From positions 2,193,366 through 2,257,365 of the forward strand of contig CAVUSV010000004.1 in assembly GCA_963744225.1 (NCBI GenBank): 64,000 nt of DNA, written 5' to 3'. Made by a program: the position numbers and the translations under genes. A model generated the notes under the pieces. It saw nothing but the letters and a program-made list of their open reading frames with translations, made no database searches and was not told the origin of the DNA. Shown piece by piece: positions 1-12,200 of this stretch. How positions within the stretch are numbered: position 1 is the first letter of the stretch; the number at the start of each line of letters is the position of its first letter. The stretch comes from Bog-473 sp963744225 (lineage in GTDB: Bacteria; Actinomycetota; Acidimicrobiia; Acidimicrobiales; RAAP-2).

Positions 1-221
1 GATCCTCGGCTGCGCTTTGCGCGCGCCGGTAGGGGTCGCGCAGCACCAACTGACGTCAGAGGCTCGTTCCCCGTCGCAACGCCATCTCTCGCGCTACGCG
101 TCGTCAGGTCCCCAGTGGCGTCGCGATGGATGCCATGTCGTAGCAACGCATTTTCTCGTGCGACCAACCGCTCTAGGCGAGCGGTGTGAGAGCACCAGTG
201 TTCAGGAGGCGATCAGACAAG
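1..221. other. upstream region of the giant repeat gene
   Basis: No convincing gene was found here. The only usable signal is a purine-rich AGGAGG at 204-209, twelve bases before the ATG at 222. An in-frame GTG at 186 and another at 198 precede this ATG, but the ribosome-binding site favours 222. The left edge of the window may cut an upstream gene that cannot be judged. Confidence 0.5.
204..209 (+). promoter_or_regulatory. ribosome binding site of giant repeat gene
   Basis: AGGAGG is a near-perfect Shine-Dalgarno core. The spacer to the ATG at 222 is 12 bases, slightly long but workable, and it places the start downstream of the GTG codons at 186 and 198. The resulting N-terminus, MLSHHDERTSRRHG, is a basic n-region followed by a hydrophobic stretch, as expected for a signal peptide. 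Confidence 0.6.
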
Positions 222-3200
222 ATGCTGTCCCACCATGATGAGCGAACCTCACGGAGACATGGCACCCTCGTCAGGGTACTGAGGATCCTGCTGCCGGCCT
301 TTGCCATTGGAGCCACAGTTGCACCCCTGGCGGATATCGGGGTTGCGTCGGCGGCGCTGTCGTCGACGTTCACGTATCCAACACAATCCCCGAATCCCGT
401 TGCCTCCGGCGGCACTGCGACCTATACCGGGATCGTCGTCACGGATGGCAACCAGAATTCCACGGTCTGGGTGAAGTTGACGGCAAACACCTTGCCTACG
501 GGTGCGTCTCTGAACGTGCTGAACAACTGCCTGCTCGAACCGGGAGGTAGCCCCAACACGGTTTCCTTCAACGCGCAAATCACCGCTGGATCAGCTAGTG
601 GCAACGTTGTACTGCAGGCACAACGTTGGGATAACTCAACCTGCACGGGGACGCCGCACGACAACAACCCAGTTGTGTCGAGCAACAATGGAACGTTGAC
701 CGTGGCCGCCGCCCCGACCGCAACGGTGGGCACTACAACGGGTATCACCGCGACGGGTGCGACCCTGAACGGCACGGTGAACGCCCAGGGCACCTCGACG
801 GCGGTCACCTTCTGCTACAGCACCTCGAGCTCGTTGGCCAGTTGCGGGGGCGCCACCTCGGTGGCGGCCAGCCCTGCGACGGCAACGGGTTCCTCGAACA
901 CAGCCGAGACGGCCACGCTCAGCGGCTTGACGCCCGGCACCCAGTACTACTTCCAGATCAAGGCGGCCGGCTCCTCCACGATCTACAGCACCGTGGGCAC
1001 CTTCACCACCTCCGCCGCAGCCCCGACCGCCACGACGAGCGCGGCGAGCGCCACCACCGGCACGGGCTCGACGCTCAACGGCACGGTCAACGCCGAGGGC
1101 GCCTCGACGACGGTCACCTTCTGTTACAGCACCTCGAGCGCGCTGGCCAGCTGCGGCGGCGCCACCTCGGTGGCAGCCAGCCCGGCCACGGCCACGGGCA
1201 CCTCGAACACCACGGAGAGCGCGACGCTCAGCGGCCTGACGCCCAACACCCAGTACTACTTCCAGATCAAGGCGGTGAACAGCGTCGGTACCACGTATGG
1301 CTCGGTGCTCAACTTCACGACGTCGTTGGCCCCGGTCGCCACCACGAACGCGGCGAGCGGCACGACCGGCACGGGATCGACCCTCAACGGCACGGTCAAC
1401 GCCGAGAACTCCTCGACGACGGTCACCTTCTGCTACAGCACCTCGAGCTCTTTGGCGAGTTGTGGCGGCGCCACCTCGGTCGCAGCCACCCCCGCCACGG
1501 CGACGGGCACCTCGAACACCACCGAGAGCGCGACGCTCAGCGGCCTGACGCCGAACACCACCTACTACTTCCAGATCAAGGCGGTCAACGGCGCCGGCAC
1601 CACCTATGGCTCGGTCCTCAACTTCACGACCTCGACGCAGGCCCCGACCGCAACGGTGGGCACCACGACTGCCATCACCGCGACGGGTGCGACGCTCAAC
1701 GGCACGGTCAACGCCGGGAACTCCTCGACGACGGTCACCTTCTGTTACAGCACCTCGAGCTCTTTGGCGAGTTGTGGCGGTGCCACCTCGGTGACAGCGA
1801 GCCCCGCCACGGCCACGGGCACCTCGAACACAGCCGAGAGCGCGACGCTCAGCGGTCTGACGCCCAACACCCAGTACTACTTCCAGATCCAAGCGGCCGG
1901 CTCCTCCACGATCTACAGCACCGTGGGCACCTTCACCACCTCGACCACGGCCCCGCTCGCCACCACGAACGCGGCGAGCGGCACCACCGGCACGGGCTCG
2001 ACCCTCAACGGCACGGTCAACGCCGAGAACTCCTCGACCACGGTCAGCTTCTGCTACAGCACCTCGAACACGCTCGCCAACTGCGTGGGCGGTTCGGTCA
2101 CCACCGTCACGGCCACCCCCGCCACGGCGACGGGCACCTCGAACACCACGGAGAGCACCACGCTCAGCGGCCTGGCGCCGAACACGACCTACTACTTCCA
2201 GATCGAGGCGGTCGGCGGTGGCACCGCCTTCGGCTCAGTTCTCAACTTCACCACCTCGTTGGCCCCGGTCGCGACGACCAGCGCGGCCAGCGGCACCACC
2301 GGCACGGGCTCGACCCTCAACGGCACGGTCAACGCCGAGGGCGCCTCGACGACGGTCACCTTCTGCTACAGCACCTCGAGCGCGCTGAGCCAGCTGCGGC
2401 GGCGCCACCTCGGTGACAGCCAGCCCCGCCACGGCCACGGGCACCTCGAACACCACGGAGAGCGCGACGCTCAGCGGCCTGACGCCCAACACCCAGTACT
2501 ACTTCCAGATCCAAGCGGTCAACGGCGCCGGCACCACCTATGGCTCGGTCCTCACCTTCACCACCTCGACCACGGCCCCGCTCGCCACCACGAACGCGGC
2601 GAGCGGCACCACCGGCACGGGCTCCACCCTCAACGGCACGGTCAACGCCGAGAACTCCTCGACCACGGTCAGCTTCTGCTACAGCACCTCGAACACGCTC
2701 GCCAACTGCGTGGGCGGTTCGGTCACCACCGTCACGGCCACCCCCGCCACGGCGACGGGCACCTCGAACACCACGGAGAGCACCACGCTCAGCGGCCTGG
2801 CGCCGAACACGACCTACTACTTCCAGATCGAGGCGGTCGGCGGTGGCACCGCCTTCGGCTCAGTTCTCAACTTCACCACCTCGTTGGCCCCGGTCGCGAC
2901 GACCAGCGCGGCCAGCGGCACCACCGGCACGGGCTCGACCCTCAACGGCACGGTCAACGCCGAGGGCGCCTCGACGACGGTCACCTTCTGCTACAGCACC
3001 TCGAGCACACTGGCGAGTTGTGGCGGCGCCACCTCGGTCGCAGCCAGCCCCGCCACGGCGACGGGCACCTCGAACACGACGGAGAGCGCGACGCTCAGCG
3101 GCCTGACGCCCAATACGACCTACTACTTCCAGATCAAGGCGGTCAACGGCGCCGGCACCACCTATGGCTCGGTCCTCAACTTCACCACCTCGTTGGCCCC

Positions 3201-6200
3201 GGTCGCCACCACCAGTGCGGCGAGCGCCACGACGGCCACGGGATCCACCCTCAACGGCACGGTCAACGCCGAGAACTCCTCGACGGCGGTCACCTTCTGT
3301 TACAGCACCTCGAGCGCGCTGGCCAGCTGCGGCGGCGCCACCTCGGTGACAGCCAGCCCCGCCACGGCCACGGGCACCTCGAACACCACGGAGAGCGCGA
3401 CGCTCAGCGGCCTGACGCCCAACACCCAGTACTACTTCCAGATCCAAGCGGTCAACGGCGCCGGCACCACCTATGGCTCGGTCCTCACCTTCACCACCTC
3501 GACCACGGCCCCGCTCGCCACCACGAACGCGGCGAGCGGCACGACCCAGACGGGATCCACCCTCAACGGCACGGTCAACGCCGAGAACTCCTCGACGACG
3601 GTCACCTTCTGCTACAGCACCTCGAGCTCTTTGGCGAGTTGTGGCGGCGCCACCTCGGTCGCAGCCACCCCCGCCACGGCGACGGGCACCTCGAACACCA
3701 CCGAGAGCGCGACGCTCAGCGGCCTGACGCCGAACACCACCTACTACTTCCAGATCAAGGCGGTCAACGGCGCCGGCACCACCTATGGCTCGGTCCTCAA
3801 CTTCACGACCTCGACGCAGGCCCCGACCGCAACGGTGGGCACCACGACTGCCATCACCGCGACGGGTGCGACGCTCAACGGCACGGTCAACGCCGAGAAC
3901 TCCTCGACGACGGTCACCTTCTGTTACAGCACCTCGAGCTCTTTGGCGAGTTGTGGCGGTGCCACCTCGGTGACAGCGAGCCCCGCCACGGCCACGGGCA
4001 CCTCGAACACAGCCGAGAGCGCGACGCTCAGCGGTCTGACGCCCAACACCCAGTACTACTTCCAGATCCAAGCGGCCGGCTCCTCCACGATCTACAGCAC
4101 CGTGGGCACCTTCACCACCTCGACCACGGCCCCGCTCGCCACCACGAACGCGGCGAGCGGCACCACCGGCACGGGCTCGACCCTCAACGGCACGGTCAAC
4201 GCCGAGAACTCCTCGACCACGGTCAGCTTCTGCTACAGCACCTCGAACACGCTCGCCAACTGCGTGGGCGGTTCGGTCACCACCGTCACGGCCACCCCCG
4301 CCACGGCGACGGGCACCTCGAACACCACGGAGAGCACCACGCTCAGCGGTCTGGCGCCGAACACCACCTACTACTTCCAGATCGAGGCGGTCGGCGGTGG
4401 CACCACCTTCGGCTCGGTCCTCAACTTCACCACCTCGACGCAGGCCCCGACCGCAACGGTGGGCACCACGACTGCCATCACCGCGACTGGTGCGACGCTC
4501 AACGGCTCGGTCAACGCCGAGAACTCCTCGACGACAGTGACCTTCTGTTACAGCACCTCGAGCACACTGGCCAGCTGTGGCGGCGCCACCTCGGTGGCAG
4601 CCACCCCCTCCACGGCCACGGGCACCTCGAACACCACCGAGAGCGCGACGCTCAGCGGCCTCACGCCGAACACCACTTATTACTTCCAGATCAAGGCGGT
4701 AGGCGCCTCCACCGTCTACAGCACCGTGGGCAACGTCACGACCAGCGTTGCAACCCCGACCTTCACCACTACCCCCACGAGCTCTGCAATCGTTTATGGG
4801 AGTTCGAACACCGACGGCGGCACGGTGGTCGGCGTGGGTGGCATCACACCAACAGGCACCATCAGCTTCTTCGTGTGCGCCGTGGGCACCGACCCGTGCA
4901 ATTCGGGAGGGAACCAAATAGGTAGTGCAGTGACGCTGGCAGGTTCAGGCGGGACGGCCTCGGCCACCTCTACCCCGGCCACTACTCCGGCCGCCGCGGG
5001 CACATACTGTTTCCGGGCGGCCTACAGCGGTGACTCCCACTATGCCGCAGGCTCCGAGATCAATGGGTCCTCCGAGTGCTTCACGGTGGCCCCGGCCGCC
5101 TTGGTCATCACCGCCTCGGACGGCACCCAGACCTACGGGGGCAGCGCGCCGGTCATCACGGCGGGCTACAGCGGCTTCGTCAACGGTGACAACGCCTCCT
5201 CGCTGACCACCGCGCCCACCTGCGCCTCGAACACCAGCGCGGCGAGCCCGGCGGGCACCTACGCCAGCTCGTGCAGCGGTGCGGCCGACGCCAACTACGC
5301 CATCAGCTACGTCAACGGCACCGTCACGGTGGCCCCGGCCGCCTTGGTCATCACCGCCTCGGACGGCACCCAGACCTACGGGGGCAGCGCGCCGGTCATC
5401 ACGGCGGGCTACAGCGGCTTCGTCAACGGTGACAACGCCTCCTCGCTGACCACCGCGCCCACCTGCGCCTCGAACACCAGCGCGGCCAGCCCGGCGGGCA
5501 CCTACGCCAGCTCGTGCAGCGGTGCGGCCGACGCCAACTACGCCATCAGCTACGTCAACGGCACCGTCACGGTGGCCCCGGCCGCCTTGGTCATCACCGC
5601 CTCGGACGGCACCCAGACCTACGGGGGCAGCGCGCCGGTCATCACGGCGGGCTACAGCGGCTTCGTCAACGGTGACAACGCCTCCTCGCTGACCACCGCG
5701 CCCACCTGCGCCTCGAACACCAGCGCGGCGAGCCCGGCGGGCACCTACGCCAGCTCGTGCAGCGGTGCGGCCGACGCCAACTACGCCATCAGCTACGTCA
5801 ACGGCACCGTCACGGTGGCCCCGGCCGCCTTGGTCATCACCGCCTCGGACGGCACCCAGACCTACGGGGGCAGCGCGCCGGTCATCACGGCGGGCTACAG
5901 CGGCTTCGTCAACGGTGACAACGCCTCCTCGCTGACCACCGCGCCCACCTGCGCCTCGAACACCAGCGCGGCGAGCCCGGCGGGCACCTACGCCAGCTCG
6001 TGCAGCGGTGCGGCCGACGCCAACTACGCCATCAGCTACGTCAACGGCACCGTCACGGTGGCCCCGGCCGCCTTGGTCATCACCGCCTCGGACGGCACCC
6101 AGACCTACGGGGGCAGCGCGCCGGTCATCACGGCGGGCTACAGCGGCTTCGTCAACGGTGACAACGCCTCCTCGCTGACCACCGCGCCCACCTGCGCCTC

Positions 6201-9200
6201 GAACACCAGCGCGGCGAGCCCGGCGGGCACCTACGCCAGCTCGTGCAGCGGTGCGGCCGACGCCAACTACGCCATCAGCTACGTCAACGGCACCGTCACG
6301 GTGGCCCCGGCCGCCTTGGTCATCACCGCCTCGGACGGCACCCAGACCTACGGGGGCAGCGCGCCGGTCATCACGGCGGGCTACAGCGGCTTCGTCAACG
6401 GTGACAACGCCTCCTCGCTGACCACCGCGCCCACCTGCGCCTCGAACACCAGCGCGGCGAGCCCGGCGGGCACCTACGCCAGCTCGTGCAGCGGTGCGGC
6501 CGACGCCAACTACGCCATCAGCTACGTCAACGGCACCGTCACGGTGGCCCCGGCCGCCTTGGTCATCACCGCCTCGGACGGCACCCAGACCTACGGGGGC
6601 AGCGCGCCGGTCATCACGGCGGGCTACAGCGGCTTCGTCAACGGTGACAACGCCTCCTCGCTGACCACCGCGCCCACCTGCGCCTCGAACACCAGCGCGG
6701 CCAGCCCGGCGGGCACCTACGCCAGCTCGTGCAGCGGTGCGGCCGACGCCAACTACGCCATCAGCTACGTCAACGGCACCGTCACGGTGGCCCCGGCCGC
6801 CTTGGTCATCACCGCCTCGGACGGCACCCAGACCTACGGGGGCAGCGCGCCGGTCATCACGGCGGGCTACAGCGGCTTCGTCAACGGTGACAACGCCTCC
6901 TCGCTGACCACCGCGCCCACCTGCGCCTCGAACACCAGCGCGGCCAGCCCGGCGGGCACCTACGCCAGCTCGTGCAGCGGTGCGGCCGACGCCAACTACG
7001 CCATCAGCTACGTCAACGGCACCGTCACGGTGGCCCCGGCCGCCTTGGTCATCACCGCCTCGGACGGCACCCAGACCTACGGGGGCAGCGCGCCGGTCAT
7101 CACGGCGGGCTACAGCGGCTTCGTCAACGGTGACAACGCCTCCTCGCTGACCACCGCGCCCACCTGCGCCTCGAACACCAGCGCGGCCAGCCCGGCGGGC
7201 ACCTACGCCAGCTCGTGCAGCGGTGCGGCCGACGCCAACTACGCCATCAGCTACGTCAACGGCACCGTCACGGTGGCCCCGGCCGCCTTGGTCATCACCG
7301 CCTCGGACGGCACCCAGACCTACGGGGGCAGCGCGCCGGTCATCACGGCGGGCTACAGCGGCTTCGTCAACGGTGACAACGCCTCCTCGCTGACCACCGC
7401 GCCCACCTGCGCCTCGAACACCAGCGCGGCCAGCCCGGCGGGCACCTACGCCAGCTCGTGCAGCGGTGCGGCCGACGCCAACTACGCCATCAGCTACGTC
7501 AACGGCACCGTCACGGTGGCCCCGGCCGCCTTGGTCATCACCGCCTCGGACGGCACCCAGACCTACGGGGGCAGCGCGCCGGTCATCACGGCGGGCTACA
7601 GCGGCTTCGTCAACGGTGACAACGCCTCCTCGCTGACCACCGCGCCCACCTGCGCCTCGAACACCAGCGCGGCCAGCCCGGCGGGCACCTACGCCAGCTC
7701 GTGCAGCGGTGCGGCCGACGCCAACTACGCCATCAGCTACGTCAACGGCACCGTCACGGTGGCCCCGGCCGCCTTGGTCATCACCGCCTCGGACGGCACC
7801 CAGACCTACGGGGGCAGCGCGCCGGTCATCACGGCGGGCTACAGCGGCTTCGTCAACGGTGACAACGCCTCCTCGCTGACCACCGCGCCCACCTGCGCCT
7901 CGAACACCAGCGCGGCGAGCCCGGCGGGCACCTACGCCAGCTCGTGCAGCGGTGCGGCCGACGCCAACTACGCCATCAGCTACGTCAACGGCACCGTCAC
8001 GGTGGCCCCGGCCGCCTTGGTCATCACCGCCTCGGACGGCACCCAGACCTACGGGGGCAGCGCGCCGGTCATCACGGCGGGCTACAGCGGCTTCGTCAAC
8101 GGTGACAACGCCTCCTCGCTGACCACCGCGCCCACCTGCGCCTCGAACACCAGCGCGGCCAGCCCGGCGGGCACCTACGCCAGCTCGTGCAGCGGTGCGG
8201 CCGACGCCAACTACGCCATCAGCTACGTCAACGGCACCGTCACGGTGGCCCCGGCCGCCTTGGTCATCACCGCCTCGGACGGCACCCAGACCTACGGGGG
8301 CAGCGCGCCGGTCATCACGGCGGGCTACAGCGGCTTCGTCAACGGTGACAACGCCTCCTCGCTGACCACCGCGCCCACCTGCGCCTCGAACACCAGCGCG
8401 GCCAGCCCGGCGGGCACCTACGCCAGCTCGTGCAGCGGTGCGGCCGACGCCAACTACGCCATCAGCTACGTCAACGGCACCGTCACGGTGGCCCCGGCCG
8501 CCTTGGTCATCACCGCCTCGGACGGCACCCAGACCTACGGGGGCAGCGCGCCGGTCATCACGGCGGGCTACAGCGGCTTCGTCAACGGTGACAACGCCTC
8601 CTCGCTGACCACCGCGCCCACCTGCGCCTCGAACACCAGCGCGGCGAGCCCGGCGGGCACCTACGCCAGCTCGTGCAGCGGTGCGGCCGACGCCAACTAC
8701 GCCATCAGCTACGTCAACGGCACCGTCACGGTGGCCCCGGCCGCCTTGGTCATCACCGCCTCGGACGGCACCCAGACCTACGGGGGCAGCGCGCCGGTCA
8801 TCACGGCGGGCTACAGCGGCTTCGTCAACGGTGACAACGCCTCCTCGCTGACCACCGCGCCCACCTGCGCCTCGAACACCAGCGCGGCGAGCCCGGCGGG
8901 CACCTACGCCAGCTCGTGCAGCGGTGCGGCCGACGCCAACTACGCCATCAGCTACGTCAACGGCACCGTCACGGTGGCCCCGGCCGCCTTGGTCATCACC
9001 GCCTCGGACGGCACCCAGACCTACGGGGGCAGCGCGCCGGTCATCACGGCGGGCTACAGCGGCTTCGTCAACGGTGACAACGCCTCCTCGCTGACCACCG
9101 CGCCCACCTGCGCCTCGAACACCAGCGCGGCCAGCCCGGCGGGCACCTACGCCAGCTCGTGCAGCGGTGCGGCCGACGCCAACTACGCCATCAGCTACGT

Positions 9201-12200
9201 CAACGGCACCGTCACGGTGGCCCCGGCCGCCTTGGTCATCACCGCCTCGGACGGCACCCAGACCTACGGGGGCAGCGCGCCGGTCATCACGGCGGGCTAC
9301 AGCGGCTTCGTCAACGGTGACAACGCCTCCTCGCTGACCACCGCGCCCACCTGCGCCTCGAACACCAGCGCGGCCAGCCCGGCGGGCACCTACGCCAGCT
9401 CGTGCAGCGGTGCGGCCGACGCCAACTACGCCATCAGCTACGTCAACGGCACCGTCACGGTGGCCCCGGCCGCCTTGGTCATCACCGCCTCGGACGGCAC
9501 CCAGACCTACGGGGGCAGCGCGCCGGTCATCACGGCGGGCTACAGCGGCTTCGTCAACGGTGACAACGCCTCCTCGCTGACCACCGCGCCCACCTGCGCC
9601 TCGAACACCAGCGCGGCCAGCCCGGCGGGCACCTACGCCAGCTCGTGCAGCGGTGCGGCCGACGCCAACTACGCCATCAGCTACGTCAACGGCACCGTCA
9701 CGGTGGCCCCGGCCGCCTTGGTCATCACCGCCTCGGACGGCACCCAGACCTACGGGGGCAGCGCGCCGGTCATCACGGCGGGCTACAGCGGCTTCGTCAA
9801 CGGTGACAACGCCTCCTCGCTGACCACCGCGCCCACCTGCGCCTCGAACACCAGCGCGGCCAGCCCGGCGGGCACCTACGCCAGCTCGTGCAGCGGTGCG
9901 GCCGACGCCAACTACGCCATCAGCTACGTCAACGGCACCGTCACGGTGGCCCCGGCCGCCTTGGTCATCACCGCCTCGGACGGCACCCAGACCTACGGGG
10001 GCAGCGCGCCGGTCATCACGGCGGGCTACAGCGGCTTCGTCAACGGTGACAACGCCTCCTCGCTGACCACCGCGCCCACCTGCAGCCTCGAACACCAGCG
10101 CGGCCAGCCCGGCGGGCACCTACGCCAGCTCGTGCAGCGGTGCGGCCGACGCCAACTACGCCATCAGCTACGTCAACGGCACCGTCACGGTGGCCCCGGC
10201 CGCCTTGGTCATCACCGCCTCGGACGGCACCCAGACCTACGGGGGCAGCGCGCCGGTCATCACGGCGGGCTACAGCGGCTTCGTCAACGGTGACAACGCC
10301 TCCTCGCTGACCACCGCGCCCACCTGCAGCCTCGAACACCAGCGCGGCCAGCCCGGCGGGCACCTACGCCAGCTCGTGCAGCGGTGCGGCCGACGCCAAC
10401 TACGCCATCAGCTACGTCAACGGCACCGTCACGGTGGCCCCGGCCGCCTTGGTCATCACCGCCTCGGACGGCACCCAGACCTACGGGGGCAGCGCGCCGG
10501 TCATCACGGCGGGCTACAGCGGCTTCGTCAACGGTGACAACGCCTCCTCGCTGACCACCGCGCCCACCTGCAGCCTCGAACACCAGCGCGGCGAGCCCGG
10601 CGGGCACCTACGCCAGCTCGTGCAGCGGTGCGGCCGACGCCAACTACGCCATCAGCTACGTCAACGGCACCGTCACGGTGGCCCCGGCCGCCTGGTCATC
10701 ACCGCCTCGGACGGCACCCAGACCTACGGGGGCAGCGCGCCGGTCATCACGGCGGGCTACAGCGGCTTCGTCAACGGTGACAACGCCTCCTCGCTGACCA
10801 CCGCGCCCACCTGCAGCCTCGAACACCAGCGCGGCCAGCCCGGCGGGCACCTACGCCAGCTCGTGCAGCGGTGCGGCCGACGCCAACTACGCCATCAGCT
10901 ACGTCAACGGCACCGTCACGGTGGCCCCGGCCGCCTTGGTCATCACCGCCTCGGACGGCACCCAGACCTACGGGGGCAGCGCGCCGGTCATCACGGCGGG
11001 CTACAGCGGCTTCGTCAACGGTGACAACGCCTCCTCGCTGACCACCGCGCCCACCTGCGCCTCGAACACCAGCGCGGCCAGCCCGGCGGGCACCTACGCC
11101 AGCTCGTGCAGCGGTGCGGCCGACGCCAACTACGCCATCAGCTACGTCAACGGCACCGTCACGGTGGCCCCGGCCGCCTTGGTCATCACCGCCTCGGACG
11201 GCACCCAGACCTACGGGGGCAGCGCGCCGGTCATCACGGCGGGCTACAGCGGCTTCGTCAACGGTGACAACGCCTCCTCGCTGACCACCGCGCCCACCTG
11301 CAGCCTCGAACACCAGCGCGGCCAGCCCGGCGGGCACCTACGCCAGCTCGTGCAGCGGTGCGGCCGACGCCAACTACGCCATCAGCTACGTCAACGGCAC
11401 CGTCACGGTGGCCCCGGCCGCCTTGGTCATCACCGCCTCGGACGGCACCCAGACCTACGGGGGCAGCGCGCCGGTCATCACGGCGGGCTACAGCGGCTTC
11501 GTCAACGGTGACAACGCCTCCTCGCTGACCACCGCGCCCACCTGCGCCTCGAACACCAGCGCGGCGAGCCCGGCGGGCACCTACGCCAGCTCGTGCAGCG
11601 GTGCGGCCGACGCCAACTACGCCATCAGCTACGTCAACGGCACCGTCACGGTGGCCCCGGCCGCCTTGGTCATCACCGCCTCGGACGGCACCCAGACCTA
11701 CGGGGGCAGCGCGCCGGTCATCACGGCGGGCTACAGCGGCTTCGTCAACGGTGACAACGCCTCCTCGCTGACCACCGCGCCCACCTGCGCCTCGAACACC
11801 AGCGCGGCCAGCCCGGCGGGCACCTACGCCAGCTCGTGCAGCGGTGCGGCCGACGCCAACTACGCCATCAGCTACGTCAACGGCACCGTCACGGTGGCCC
11901 CGGCCGCCTTGGTCATCACCGCCTCGGACGGCACCCAGACCTACGGGGGCAGCGCGCCGGTCATCACGGCGGGCTACAGCGGCTTCGTCAACGGTGACAA
12001 CGCCTCCTCGCTGACCACCGCGCCCACCTGCGCCTCGAACACCAGCGCGGCCAGCCCGGCGGGCACCTACGCCAGCTCGTGCAGCGGTGCGGCCGACGCC
12101 AACTACGCCATCAGCTACGTCAACGGCACCGTCACGGTGGCCCCGGCCGCCTTGGTCATCACCGCCTCGGACGGCACCCAGACCTACGGGGGCAGCGCGC

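Noticed and set aside
2860..4917. 685-codon minus-strand open frame across the FN3-like units
   Set aside because: Antisense shadow of repeat DNA, R/G-rich, no start signal.
4945..10119. 1,724-codon minus-strand open frame across the MBG array
   Set aside because: It is the antisense of the repeat, open only because the unit has no stop in that frame. Translation is R/G/V-rich and repeats with the same period.
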